Shown: positions 42,780 through 52,785, counted from the first letter of the stretch. The stretch is 64,000 nucleotides of DNA from Streptomyces cellulosae (GCA_014655195.1 BNBH01000017.1:95513-159512), one strand, 5' to 3'. The notes: generated from the sequence alone by a model not told the origin. Program-made: numbers and translations.

Positions 42780-44108
42780 TCAGCGACTCTTTTCCGCAGG
42801 TTCAAGAATCGCCACGCACTCCACGTGCGAGGTCATCGGGAACAGGTCGAACACCCGCAGCGTCCGCACCTTGTAGCCGCCGTCCCGGAAGTACGCGAGG
42901 TCGCGGGCCAGGGCGGCCGGGTCGCAGGCGACGTAGGCGATGCGGCGGGCGCCCAGGGAGGAGAGGTGCTCGACCGTCCTGCGGCCGGCGCCCGCGCGGG
43001 GCGGGTCGAGGACGACCAGGTCGACCTCGGTGATGCCGGTGCGCGGCAGCACCGACTCGACCTTGCCCTGTTCGATCCGCACCCGCGGGAAGTCCGCCAG
43101 GTTGTGCCGGGCGTCCTCCACCGCGCGCTTGCCGGACTCGATGCCGAGCACCGCGCCCTGCTCGCCGACCCGGTCGGCCAGCGCGCCCGCGAACAGGCCC
43201 ACTCCGCAGTACAGGTCGAGCGCCATGTCGCCCTTGCGCGGCAGCAGGCCCTGCATGACCGCGGTGACGAGGGTGTCGGCGGCCTTCGGGTGGACCTGCC
43301 AGAAGCCGCCGTTGCCGACCCGGTAGGTGCGGCCGTCGGCGCGCTCGCGGACGAACGGGCGGCCGTGCACCCGGTGCACCTGGCCGTTGCGCTCGTCGAT
43401 GCGCAACACCGAGACGGGGCGGTCCAGTTCGACCAGCGGGAGGCGGGCGCCGGGCTTCGGCGTCAGCACCACCTGGCGGTCCTGGGAGCCGGTCGCGGCG
43501 ATCGCCTCGACCGAGTCCATTCCGGTCCAGTCGCGCTTCTCGATGCCCAGCTCGCTGACGCCCTCCGCGGCGATCATGCAGTGGTCGATCGGCTCCACCT
43601 CGTGCGAGCGGTGCCGGCGCAGACCCGCGCGGCCGTCCGCCGTCACCGCGTACTGCACGCGCGTGCGCCAGGACGGGACCTGGCCCGCGGGCACCTTGTC
43701 GCCCTCGGCGGGCATCACCGTGCCGTCCCAGCCGGCCTCCTCGGGCGTCAGCCCGGCCAGCCGCTGGAGCTGCTCGGCGACCACCTCACCCTTGAGCCGC
43801 CGCTGCGCGCCCGGCTTGGCGTGCTGCCAGTCGCAGCCACCGCAGCGGCCGGGGCCGGCGAACGGGCAGGGCGCGTCGATGCGGTCCTTGGATGCCTCCA
43901 GCACCGTCACCGCGTCGGCGCGCAGGAACCGGGCGCCCTCCTCGCCCTCGGTGACACGGGCGACGACCCGCTCGCCGGGCAGGGCGTGCCGGACGAAGAG
44001 GACCTGCCCCTCCGACGTACGGGCGATGCAGTGGCCGCCGTGGGCGACGGGGCCGATCTCGACCTCGTACTCCTCCCCCACCAGTGATTTCCTCGGTTCT
44101 GCCTGCAT
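42780..44108 (-). CDS. TrmA/RlmD-family SAM-dependent RNA (uracil-5-)-methyltransferase
   Basis: A 442-residue enzyme starting at 44108 (MQAEPRKSLVGEEYEVEIGP). An N-terminal TRAM domain (about 8-70) is followed by an Fe-S cysteine cluster (CPFAGPGRCGGCDWQH), SAM motif ALDLYCGVGLFAGALADRVG, LVVLDPPRAGAGRR and the catalytic Cys in RIAYVACDPAALARDL. It methylates a uridine C5 in 23S rRNA or tRNA; which one cannot be told from sequence. Its last codons carry the right copy of the 29-bp repeat, and a displaced 3' end lies at 27918-27985, so the current C-terminal residues (AEKSR) were probably supplied by the integrated element. Confidence 0.9.
   Translation of the reverse strand: MQAEPRKSLVGEEYEVEIGPVAHGGHCIARTSEGQVLFVRHALPGERVVARVTEGEEGARFLRADAVTVLEASKDRIDAPCPFAGPGRCGGCDWQHAKPGAQRRLKGEVVAEQLQRLAGLTPEEAGWDGTVMPAEGDKVPAGQVPSWRTRVQYAVTADGRAGLRRHRSHEVEPIDHCMIAAEGVSELGIEKRDWTGMDSVEAIAATGSQDRQVVLTPKPGARLPLVELDRPVSVLRIDERNGQVHRVHGRPFVRERADGRTYRVGNGGFWQVHPKAADTLVTAVMQGLLPRKGDMALDLYCGVGLFAGALADRVGEQGAVLGIESGKRAVEDARHNLADFPRVRIEQGKVESVLPRTGITEVDLVVLDPPRAGAGRRTVEHLSSLGARRIAYVACDPAALARDLAYFRDGGYKVRTLRVFDLFPMTSHVECVAILEPAEKSR
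42796..42824. repeat. right copy of the 29-bp direct repeat (putative island attachment site)
   Basis: It lies inside the 3' end of the intact methyltransferase gene, 14-42 nt before its stop codon, and matches 27934-27962 at 27 of 29 positions (20-bp exact core at 42805-42824). Confidence 0.65.
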
Positions 44109-44177
44109 GGCGGGGTGACTCCACAACATCGGGTACGGGCGGGCGGGCCTGGCGGCCCGGGACAACAGCCCACCAGT

Positions 44178-46223
44178 CTACGTGCGCGACGAGCTGTCCT
44201 TCGCCCGCTCTGCGGGTCCCCTGCGCACCGAGCCGGGTGCGGCCCAGTCCTGCCGCCTGCGGGCGCGCAGTTTCGCCGCCTCGGAGGACTCCAGCTGGTA
44301 CGGCACCGAGGTGACCATCACACCCGGCGTGAACAGCAGCCGGCCCTTGAGCCGCAGCGCGCTCTGGTTGTGGAGGAAGTGCTCGTACCAGTGGCCGACC
44401 ACGTACTCCGGGATGATCACGGAGACCACGTCGCGCGGCGACTGGGCGCGCAGGCTCTTGACGTACTCGATCACCGGACGGGTGACCTCCCGGTACGGGG
44501 AGTCGAGCACCTTCAGGGGGACGTCGATGCCGCGCCGCTCCCACTCCTCGCGCAGCGCCCTGGTCTCCTCGGGGTCCACGTTGACGCTGACCGCCTCCAG
44601 GGTGTCGGAGCGCAGCAGCTTGGCGTAGGCGAGGGCGCGCAGGGCGGGGCGGTGCACCTTGGAGACCAGGACGACCGAGTGGACGCGGGACGGCCGTACG
44701 GTGTCCTCGCTCGGGGTGTCCGGCGCGGCGATCTCCTCGGCGACCCGGTCGTAGTGGCGGCGGATCGCCGTCATGGTCGCGTAGAAGATGCACATGCCGA
44801 GCAGCGCGACCCAGGCGCCGTGGGTGAACTTGGTGAGCAGCACCACGACCAGCACCAGGCCGGTGAAGAAGGCGCCGAAGGCGTTGATGGCCCGGGAGCG
44901 GATCATGCGGCGGCGCGCGACGGGGTCGTGCTCGGTGGCCAGCAGCCGGTTCCAGTGCCGGACCATGCCGGTCTGGCTGAGCGTGAAGGACACGAACACG
45001 CCGACGATGTACAGCTGGATCAGCCGGGTCGAGTCGGCGCCGTAGATCCACACCAGCAGTGTCGCGGCGCCCGCGAGCAGCACGATGCCGTTGGAGAAGG
45101 CGAGACGGTCGCCGCGGGTGTGCAGCTGGCGGGGCAGGTAGCGGTCCTGCGCGAGGATCGAGCCGAGCAGCGGGAAGCCGTTGTAGGCGGTGTTCGCGGC
45201 GAGGAACAGCACCAGCGCGGTGGCGGCGGCGAGGACGATGAACAGGAAGCTGCCGTGTCCGAAGACGGCCTCGGCGACCTGGGAGATCACCGGGTCCTGG
45301 ACGTAGTCCGGGCCGAGCGGGACGCCGTTGTGGACGAGGTCCTTGCCCGGGTTCTCCGCCATCCGTACGTCGGTGGCGGAGGCCAGCGCGATGATGCCGC
45401 AGAACATGGTGACGGCGAGCAGGCCCATCATCGCGAGGGTGGTCGCCGCGTTGCGCGCCTTGGGCTTGCGGAAGGCCGGTACGCCGTTGGAGATCGCCTC
45501 GACGCCGGTGAGGGCGGCGCAGCCGGAGGAGAAGGCGCGCAGCAGCAGGAAGACGAGGGCGAAGCCGGCCAGGCCGGGGTGCTCGGGTTTGATCTCGAAG
45601 TCGGCGGTGGGCGCGCGCATGTCGTCGCCGAGGACGACCCCGCGGAAGGCGCCCCACGCGATCATGAGGAAGACGCCGGCGACGAAGACGTAGGTGGGGA
45701 TCGCGAAGAGTGTGCCCGACTCCCGGACCCCGCGCAGGTTCATCAGCGTCAGCAGCACGATCACGCCGACCGCGCAGGCCACCTTGTTCTCGACGACGAA
45801 GGGGACGGCCGAGCCGAGGTTCTCGATGCCGGAGGAGATCGACACGGCCACGGTGAGGACGTAGTCGACGAGCAGGGCGCTCGCGACGGTCAGGCCGGCC
45901 CTCGGTCCGAGGTTGGTGCCGGCCACCTCGTAGTCGCCGCCGCCGCTGGGGTACGCGTGCACGTTCTGCCGGTAGGAGGCGACCACGGTGAACATCAGCA
46001 CGACGACCGCGACAGCGATCCAGGGGCTGAAGTGGTACGCCGACAGGCCCGCGATGGACAGGACCAGCAGGACCTCGCCGGGCGCGTACGCCACGGAGGA
46101 CAGCGGGTCGGAGGCGAAGACGGGGAGTGCGACGCGCTTCGGCAGGAGCGTTTCGGCCAGCCGGTCGCTGCGTAGTGCGCGCCCGATGAGGATGCGTTTG
46201 GGCACGTCGGTCAGTTTGGACAC
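44178..46223 (-). CDS. APC-superfamily permease, KimA-like potassium importer
   Basis: A 681-residue membrane protein. The GTG start at 46223 gives MSKLTDVPKRILIGRALRSD, the usual N-terminus. Twelve or so TM segments follow (ALPVFASDPLSSVAYAPGEV near TM1, YPSGGGDYEVAGTNLGPRAG), then a C-terminal cytosolic domain of about 180 residues (VHSVVLVSKVHRPALRALAY ... DVVSVIIPEYVVGHWYEHFL). This matches the KimA/YdaO group of K+/H+ symporters. The divergent ceoB-ceoC genes encode TrkA-type NAD-binding regulators, supporting a role in K+ uptake. RefSeq-style naming would be amino-acid permease; the K+ assignment is from family and context. Confidence 0.82.
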   Translation of the reverse strand: MSKLTDVPKRILIGRALRSDRLAETLLPKRVALPVFASDPLSSVAYAPGEVLLVLSIAGLSAYHFSPWIAVAVVVLMFTVVASYRQNVHAYPSGGGDYEVAGTNLGPRAGLTVASALLVDYVLTVAVSISSGIENLGSAVPFVVENKVACAVGVIVLLTLMNLRGVRESGTLFAIPTYVFVAGVFLMIAWGAFRGVVLGDDMRAPTADFEIKPEHPGLAGFALVFLLLRAFSSGCAALTGVEAISNGVPAFRKPKARNAATTLAMMGLLAVTMFCGIIALASATDVRMAENPGKDLVHNGVPLGPDYVQDPVISQVAEAVFGHGSFLFIVLAAATALVLFLAANTAYNGFPLLGSILAQDRYLPRQLHTRGDRLAFSNGIVLLAGAATLLVWIYGADSTRLIQLYIVGVFVSFTLSQTGMVRHWNRLLATEHDPVARRRMIRSRAINAFGAFFTGLVLVVVLLTKFTHGAWVALLGMCIFYATMTAIRRHYDRVAEEIAAPDTPSEDTVRPSRVHSVVLVSKVHRPALRALAYAKLLRSDTLEAVSVNVDPEETRALREEWERRGIDVPLKVLDSPYREVTRPVIEYVKSLRAQSPRDVVSVIIPEYVVGHWYEHFLHNQSALRLKGRLLFTPGVMVTSVPYQLESSEAAKLRARRRQDWAAPGSVRRGPAERAKDSSSRT

Positions 46224-46413
46224 AAGTGTGGATCGTAAGCCGTCCGGCGACCGGTGACGCACCCGCCACCCCAGATCCATACGGCATCCATACGGCCGCT
46301 GCCCTCCGGGTGAAAAGTCGGGGCGTCGGGGTGCGGATTGGGCAGGTCGGGGGAGTCCCATGCCTGTATGACCACATGCCCGGCCGTTGTCGCCACGTCT
46401 CGTGGAGGGTCCC

Positions 46414-46509
46414 ATGCACACGACCGCAGAACTGATCGGCGCAGCGGCCGGCCTCGTCGTCCTCGGAGTGCTGGCGATCGCCAGCGTGCGGAGTATCACG
46501 CGCCGCTAG
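46414..46509 (+). CDS. 31-residue single-span membrane protein
   Basis: ATG 46414 is preceded by GGAGGGTCCC at ideal spacing. The product MHTTAELIGAAAGLVVLGVL then AIASVRSITRR is one hydrophobic helix with a basic C-terminus, i.e. a tiny membrane protein, possibly an accessory of the nearby transporter (as KdpF is for Kdp). It lies divergent from the KimA-like gene and upstream of ceoB. A perfect 21-bp inverted repeat follows its stop. Confidence 0.55.
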   Translation: MHTTAELIGAAAGLVVLGVLAIASVRSITRR

Positions 46510-46524
46510 GTCCTCGTGGGTGCT

Positions 46525-46594
46525 CGCGCAGTTCCCCGCGCCCCTGGGAGTGCTGCGGTGAACGCGCCCGGAAAGGGGCGCGGGGAACTGCGCG
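46525..46594. terminator. 21-bp perfect inverted repeat (dispersed Streptomyces-type hairpin)
   Basis: Arms 46525-46545 and 46574-46594 are exact complements (CGCGCAGTTCCCCGCGCCCC then T) separated by 28 nt. It starts 15 nt after the small membrane-protein gene. Sequences containing GCAGTTCCCCGCGCCCC are widespread between Streptomyces genes and probably act as terminators or transcript-end stabilisers. Confidence 0.7.
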
Positions 46595-46725
46595 ACCGGC
46601 CCCCACCGCGCCGCGGAGGGCATCGAACCGCCCCCGAGGGGCGTCAGTGGCCCCATGCCCCGGCATGATGTTCCTGGCGGCCGCCAACAGGCCGCGACGT
46701 GTTGCCTGGCGAGCCGAAAGAGAGA

Positions 46726-46776
46726 CATGAGCACGAAGGTCATGAAGGTCGCACGGCCTGCAGGAAGCGCGGTGTA
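46726..46776 (+). CDS. 16-residue leader ORF before ceoB
   Basis: ATG 46726 follows AAAGAGAG and encodes MSTKVMKVARPAGSAV, ending TAA at 46774-46776, only 5 nt before the ceoB start. CeoB itself has a weak ribosome-binding site (GGAAG 16-17 nt upstream, inside the leader). Translation of the short ORF could deliver ribosomes to ceoB or attenuate it. It may also be spurious. Confidence 0.35.
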
Positions 46777-46781
46777 ACGCG

Positions 46782-47453
46782 ATGCATATCGTCATCATGG
46801 GCTGCGGCAGGGTCGGTTCCGCCCTGGCCCAGGCCCTGGAGGAACAAGGGCACACGATCGCCGTGATCGACCAGGACCCCACCGCGTTCCGCCGGCTGGG
46901 CTCCTCGTTCGGTGGCCGCCGGGTCACCGGCGTCGGCTTCGACCAGGACACCCTGCGCGAGGCAGGCATCGAGGACGCCGGCGCCTTCGCCGCCGTGTCC
47001 AGCGGCGACAACTCCAACATCATCGCCGCCCGGGTGGCCCGCGAGATGTTCGGCATCGAGAACGTCGCGGCGCGGATCTACGACCCCCGGCGCGCCGAGG
47101 TCTACCAGCGGCTCGGCATCCCGACGGTCGCCACGGTCCGGTGGACCGCCGACCAGATGCTGCGCCGGCTGCTCCCCTCGGGCGCCGAGCCGCTGTGGCG
47201 CGACCCGACCGGCGGGGTGCAGCTCGCCGAGGTGCACACCTCCCCGGCGTGGGTGGGGCACCGCATCTCCCGGCTGCAGGACGAGACGGGCGTGCGGGTC
47301 GCGTTCCTCACCCGGCTCGGCGAGGCCATCCTGCCCAGCTCGCAGACCGTGTTGCAGGAGGGTGACCTGGTGCACGTGATGATGCGCACGGACGAGATCG
47401 ACCGGGTCGAGGCGGCCTTCGCCAAGGGACCCGACGAGGAGGGCGGTCGCTGA
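46782..47453 (+). CDS. ceoB: TrkA-type potassium channel/transporter regulator CeoB
   Basis: A 223-residue RCK protein. The N-terminal Rossmann fold has GCGRVGSALAQALEEQGHTI (GxGxxG) with Asp in IAVIDQDPTAF, and AVSSGDNSNIIAARVAREMF. The C-terminal TrkA_C part is VQLAEVHTSPAWVGHRISRL. It is the first of two tandem TrkA_N proteins (CeoB, CeoC), overlapping ceoC by 1 nt (TGATG). These subunits bind NAD(H) or nucleotides and gate a K+ transport protein at the membrane; the KimA-like permease is encoded divergently. Confidence 0.9.
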   Translation: MHIVIMGCGRVGSALAQALEEQGHTIAVIDQDPTAFRRLGSSFGGRRVTGVGFDQDTLREAGIEDAGAFAAVSSGDNSNIIAARVAREMFGIENVAARIYDPRRAEVYQRLGIPTVATVRWTADQMLRRLLPSGAEPLWRDPTGGVQLAEVHTSPAWVGHRISRLQDETGVRVAFLTRLGEAILPSSQTVLQEGDLVHVMMRTDEIDRVEAAFAKGPDEEGGR

Positions 47454-48121
47454 TGAGGGTCGCCATTGCCGGAGCCGGCGCGGTGGGCCGCTCGATCGCG
47501 GGCGAGCTGCTGGAGAACGGCCACGAGGTCCTGCTGATCGACAAGGCGCCGACCGCGATCTCGGTGGAACGCGTCCCGCAGGCGGAGTGGCTGCTCGCCG
47601 ACGCCTGCGAGATCACGTCCCTGGACGAGGCGGCGCTCCAGCGCTGCAACGTCGTCATCGCCGCGACCGGCGACGACAAGGTCAACCTGGTCGTGTCGCT
47701 GCTCGCGAAGACCGAGTACGGCGTGCCCCGCGTCGTCGCCCGGGTGAACAACCCGAAGAACGAGTGGCTGTTCAACGAGTCGTGGGGCGTGGACGTCGCC
47801 GTCTCCACGCCGCGTCTGATGTCGGCGCTGGTGGAGGAGGCGGTCAGCGTCGGCGACCTGGTCCGGCTGCTGCGCTTCAGCCACGGCGACGCCAACCTGG
47901 TGGAGCTGACCCTGCCGGAGGAGTCCGCGCTGGCCGGCACGCAGGTCGGGGACGTGGAGTGGCCGCAGGACACCTCGCTGGTCACGATCATCCGCGGCAC
48001 GCGGGTGCTGACTCCGACCCGCGAGGACTCCCTGGAGGCCGGCGACGAGCTGCTCTTCGTGGCCGCGCAGGCCCGTGAGGAGCAGCTGGAGGACCTGCTC
48101 TCGGTCCGCAAGGAGTCGTAA
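47453..48121 (+). CDS. ceoC: TrkA-type potassium channel/transporter regulator CeoC
   Basis: A 222-residue RCK protein: VAIAGAGAVGRSIAGELLEN (GxGxxG), LIDKAPTAISVERVPQAEWL, and NVVIAATGDDKVNLVVSLLA, then a TrkA_C domain (LVELTLPEESALAGTQVGDV). Its start overlaps the ceoB stop. CeoB and CeoC probably form a heteromeric ring regulating the K+ permease. A strong bidirectional hairpin follows the stop by 10 nt. Confidence 0.9.
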   Translation: MRVAIAGAGAVGRSIAGELLENGHEVLLIDKAPTAISVERVPQAEWLLADACEITSLDEAALQRCNVVIAATGDDKVNLVVSLLAKTEYGVPRVVARVNNPKNEWLFNESWGVDVAVSTPRLMSALVEEAVSVGDLVRLLRFSHGDANLVELTLPEESALAGTQVGDVEWPQDTSLVTIIRGTRVLTPTREDSLEAGDELLFVAAQAREEQLEDLLSVRKES

Positions 48122-48130
48122 CGGCCGGAA

Positions 48131-48168
48131 CGTGAGGGGCGCCCGGATCTCTCCGGGCGCCCCTCACG
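48131..48168. terminator. bidirectional 17-bp hairpin terminator
   Basis: Arms 48131-48147 and 48152-48168 are exact complements (CGTGAGGGGCGCCCGGA) with a TCTC loop, between the convergent ceoC and DUF3159 genes. It would terminate both. Confidence 0.85.
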
Positions 48169-48182
48169 CGTATCCAGAAACC

Positions 48183-48962
48183 TCAGGACCGACGACGGTG
48201 CCGCCCCGCCGGCGCCTCCTCGCCCGTGTCCTCCCCCGCGGCGGCGGCCTTCCGCTCCTCCTCCGCGCGCTCCTGCGCCTCCATCTCGGCGAAGACGTCG
48301 ATCGGCGGCGGGGCCTTCGCCAGGAACACCCAGGTCAGGTACACGGCGAGCAGGAACGGCGGGATCTTCAGGGCCACCAGCACCCAGCCGAGCTGGGTGG
48401 TGTCCGCCCACCAGTACAGCGGGAAGAGGATCGCGCACTTGGCGAGCAGGATCAGGCCCCAGGCCCAGCTGGCCTTGGTGTACGCCTTCTTGCGGCCCGG
48501 GTTCCTGGTGCGCCAGGAGAGGTTCTCCTTGAACACCGGGCCCAGCATCAGGCCGATCAGCGGGACGCCCGCCATCGCCGTGACGATGTACGCCAGGGCC
48601 AGGCCCAGCGTGTACAGCATGCCGGGCAGGTAGAAGTCCTTGGCGTTGCCGGTCATCATCGCGAAGACCACGCCGAAGCCGACGCCGAAGACGCCGCTGA
48701 ACGCGTGCTTCACGGTGTCCCTGCGGGCCAGCCGGACCACGACCATGACCAGCGCCACACCGAGCGCGGCGAGCGCCGACATGTGCAGGTTCTTGTTGAC
48801 CGTGTAGATGCTGACGAAGAGCAGCCCCGGCAGCACCGTCTCGACCATGCCCCGGACACCGCCGAACGCCTCGAACAGGGCGGCTTCCGTCACCGCCCGG
48901 GCGTCGTCCGCGGACGTGTCCGCGGAGGTCTCTTCGGTTGTCGGCTTGTCGAGCGACGTCAC
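48183..48962 (-). CDS. DUF3159 family membrane protein
   Basis: A 259-residue protein with about five hydrophobic spans (GMVETVLPGLLFVSIYTVNK, LAALGVALVMVVVRLARRD, LYTLGLALAYIVTAMAGVPL, WGLILLAKCAILFPLYWWA, FLLAVYLTWVFLA) and charged termini (AEMEAQERAEEERKAAA and GRHRRRS). This is the actinobacterial DUF3159 pattern; the function is not established. It follows an OB-fold gene by 3 nt and is co-transcribed with it, an arrangement widely conserved in Streptomyces. Confidence 0.85.
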   Translation of the reverse strand: MTSLDKPTTEETSADTSADDARAVTEAALFEAFGGVRGMVETVLPGLLFVSIYTVNKNLHMSALAALGVALVMVVVRLARRDTVKHAFSGVFGVGFGVVFAMMTGNAKDFYLPGMLYTLGLALAYIVTAMAGVPLIGLMLGPVFKENLSWRTRNPGRKKAYTKASWAWGLILLAKCAILFPLYWWADTTQLGWVLVALKIPPFLLAVYLTWVFLAKAPPPIDVFAEMEAQERAEEERKAAAAGEDTGEEAPAGRHRRRS

Positions 48963-48965
48963 CGG

Positions 48966-49364
48966 CTACTCCCGTCCGAGGGGTCTCAGTTCGTATTTCG
49001 GATTGAACAGCACCCGGCGACCACGGCTCATGGCGATCCGGCCCGATGCGATCAGCTTGCGCCCCGGCTCTATCCCCGTGATGGAGCGCCTGCCGAGCCA
49101 CACCACGTCCAGCGCGGCGGTACCGTCGAACAGCTCGGCCTCCAGGGCCGGCACTCCGGCGCGCGGCCGCTGCGTGACCGTGCGCAAGGTACCAGTAACC
49201 GTGACGATCTCGCGGTCCTGGCAGTCACCTATCCGCGTGCAGCCCGCCGTCGCGGCGTCCTCGCGCAGCTCCTCCGACTCCAGGTCCTCCTGGGAGGACG
49301 AGAGCCGGTCGAGCATGCGGCGGAACCGGCCTGCCGGCTTCTCGGACCGAGGAACAGCACTCAT
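48966..49364 (-). CDS. OB-fold nucleic-acid-binding domain protein
   Basis: A 132-residue protein starting at 49364 (MSAVPRSEKPAGRFRRMLDR). The N-terminal 45 residues are helical and charged. Residues about 50-130 form an OB fold of the tRNA-anticodon-like type (REIVTVTGTLRTVTQRPRAG ... ALEAELFDGTAALDVVWLGR ... LIASGRIAMSRGRRVLFNPK). It probably binds single-stranded nucleic acid, but the partner is unknown. It is the first gene of a pair with DUF3159. Confidence 0.8.
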   Translation of the reverse strand: MSAVPRSEKPAGRFRRMLDRLSSSQEDLESEELREDAATAGCTRIGDCQDREIVTVTGTLRTVTQRPRAGVPALEAELFDGTAALDVVWLGRRSITGIEPGRKLIASGRIAMSRGRRVLFNPKYELRPLGRE

Positions 49365-49432
49365 ATCTGAAGCGTACCGGGGTGCACTGACGGTTACGTA
49401 CCCTCTGCTTGCCCGGTCCGAACGGCTCCGCG

Positions 49433-50106
<674 letters not shown>

Positions 50107-50110
<4 letters not shown>

Positions 50111-52653
50111 GGCACCCGCCTTTCGTTCCGAGCGGTCACGCGGCCGTCCTGCGGGGAGGCGCCGGTCGCGTGCAGGGTGAGGGTCATGGTGAGGCCTCCG
50201 CCGGGCGTGTCGTCGGCGTTCAGGGTGCCGCCCATGGCCTCGGTGAAGCCGCGGGCGACGGCGAGGCCCAGGCCGACGCCGGCGCCGCGCGGGGCGTCGC
50301 CGTGGCGCTGGAACGGCGCGAAGATGCGCTCCTTCGCCTCGTCCGGGACGCCGGGGCCCCGGTCGACGACCCGCACCTCGACCCGGTCGGCGAGGGCGCT
50401 GGCGGCGACCAGCACCTTCTCCCCGGGCGGGCTGTACTTCACGGCGTTCTCGATCACGTTGGCCATGGCCCGCTCCAGCAGTCCGGGGTCGGCGTCGACC
50501 ATGGGCAGGGTCTCGGGGACGTCGAGGGCGACGCTGTCCTCGGCCACCCCGCCGAGGGCGCGGGGGACCACCTCGTCCAGGTCGGTGCCGCGCATCAGCG
50601 GGGTGACCGTGCCGGTGTGCAGACGGGACATGTCGAGCAGGTTGCCCACCAGGTGGTCCAGGCGGTCGGCGCCGTTCTCGATGCCCTCGAGCAGCTCGGC
50701 GCGGTCCTCGTCGGACCATTCGACGTCCTCGGAGCGCAACGAGGAGACGGCCGCCTTGATCCCGGCCAGCGGGGTGCGCAGGTCGTGGCTGACGGCGGCG
50801 AGGAGCGCGGTGCGGATGCGGTTGCCCTCGGCGAGGGCGAGGGCGCGGTCGGCCTGTTCGCGCAGCCGTCTGCGGTCCAGGACGACGGCGGCCTGCGCGG
50901 CGAAGGCGGCCAGCACCCTGCGGTCCTCGGCGGGCGGCACCCGGCCGGTCAACGCCAGCGCCATGTGGTCGCCGACGGGCACCTCGACGTCGGCGTCCTC
51001 CGGCCGTTCGGCCGCGCGGCCCCGGCCGACCCGGCCCGCGCAGGTCCACGGCTCGACGTCCCCGGCGCGTTCCAGCAGCGCGGCGGACTCCATGCCGAAG
51101 GTCTCCCGGACCCGTTCAAGGAGGTCCTCCAGGCCGGTCTCGCCGCGCAGCACGTTGCCCGCGAGGAACGACAGGATCTCCGACTCGGCGCGCAGCCGGG
51201 CCGCCTGCTGGGTGCGCCGGGCCGCGAGGTCGACCACGGACGCCACCGACGTGCCGACCGCGACGAAGACGACGATCGCGACGATGTTCCGCGGGTCGGA
51301 GACGCTCCAGGTGTGCAGGGGCGGGGTGTAGAGGAAGTTGAGCAGCAGCGAGCCGACGGCCGCGGAGGCGAGGGCCGGCCACAGCCCGCCGAGGAGCGCC
51401 GCGGCGACCGTGACCGCGAGGAACATCAGCATGTCGATGGCGAGCCCCGGGTCGACGGCGCTGAGCAGCGCCGCCAGGACGACGGGCCCCGCCGTGCCGA
51501 CCGTCCATCCCCAGGCGAGGCGCAGCCGTCCCAGGGGCGCGCCCCGGGTGACGGGCAGTCCGCGGCCCTTGGCGGCCTCCTCGTGGGTGACGATGTGCAC
51601 GTCCATGTCGGGTCCGCAGTCGCGGGCGACGGTCGCTCCGACGCCGGGGCCGAACACGTACTGCCAGGTGCGGCGGCGGGAGGAGCCCAGCACGATCTGG
51701 GTGGCGTTGGCGCCGCGCGCGAAGTCGAGCAGGGCGGCCGGTATGTCGTCGCCGACGACGTGGTGGAAGCTGCCGCCGAGGTCCTCGACGAGGGTGCGCT
51801 GGGCGGCCAGCTCGCCGGGCGAGGCGGAGGTGAGGCCGTCGCTGCGGGATATGTACACGGCGAGCAGCTGCCCGCCCGCGCCCTTCTCCGCGAGGCGCGC
51901 GGCGCGCCGGATGAGGGTGCGGCCCTCGGGCCCGCCGGTCAGTCCGACCACGATCCGCTCGCGCGAGCCCCAGATCGCGGAGACGGCGTGCTCGCTGCGG
52001 TAGCGCTGAAGGTGGGCGTCCACCCGGTCGGCGACCCACAGCAGGGCGAGTTCACGCAGGGCGGCGAGGTTGCCGGGGCGGAAGTAGCTGGAGAGGGCCG
52101 CGTCGACCTGGTCGGGCTGGTGGATGTTGCCGTGCGCCATGCGGCGGCGCAGCGCCTCGGGCGTCATGTCGACGAGTTCCACCTGGTCGGCGCGGCGCAC
52201 CACCTCGTCCGGCACGGTCTCCGCCTCGCGTACGCCGGTGATGGACTCCACGGTGTCGCCCAGCGACTCCAGGTGCTGGATGCCGACGGTGGACAGCACG
52301 TCGATCCCGGCGGCGAGCAGCTCCTCCACGTCCTGCCAGCGCTTGGCGTTGCGCGAGCCGGGCGCGTTGGTGTGGGCGAGCTCGTCGACCAGGGCGACAC
52401 AGGGGCGGCGGGCGAGGACGGCGTCGAGGTCCATCTCGGCGACGGTCGTGCCACCGTGCTCCAGCCGCCGGTACGGGACCTGCTCCAGGCCGGCCAGCAG
52501 GGCCTCGGTGCGGGGCCTGCCGTGCGTCTCGACGAAGGCGACGACGCAGTCGGTGCCCCGTTCGGCGCGGCGGTGCGCCTCGGCGAGCATCGCGTAGGTC
52601 TTGCCCACACCCGGCGCGGCGCCGAGGTGGATCCGAAGCTTGCCGCGTCCCAT
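50107..52653 (-). CDS. kdpD: KdpD sensor histidine kinase
   Basis: An 848-residue membrane kinase. The N-terminal KdpD domain has the Walker-like GAAPGVGKTYAMLAEAHRRA (about 11-30) and VALVDELAHTNAPGSRNAKR. A Usp-like domain follows (IVVGLTGGPEGRTLIRRAAR). Four TM segments lie at about 390-480 (LLSAVDPGLAIDMLMFLAVT ... LLNFLYTPPLHTWSVSDPRN). Then come a GAF-like region, HisKA AVSHDLRTPLAGIKAAVSSL and HATPase (NVIENAVKYSPPGE, VVDRGPGVPDE, GAGVGLGLAVARGFTEAMGG). It is complete in length and motifs. It senses K+ or turgor and phosphorylates KdpE. Confidence 0.92.
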
Positions 52654-52785
52654 GGCCCCATTGTCTTCCGGTCGTGCTCCTGGCGGAGTCGACCTTAGGC
52701 CGCCGTACGCGGCGTCCGAACCGCGGGCGGGGGTACGGGGTCCGACCTTGACGCAACCCTGACGCGCCCGCCGGGCGGCCGCCGG

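Noticed and set aside
42524..42780. Possible transposase remnant between the decayed regulator and the methyltransferase
   Set aside because: No DDE or recombinase motif and no terminal inverted repeats could be found.
27918..42824. Prophage or integrative conjugative element
   Set aside because: No integrase, structural, replication or conjugation genes are visible; only the flanking repeats support mobility.
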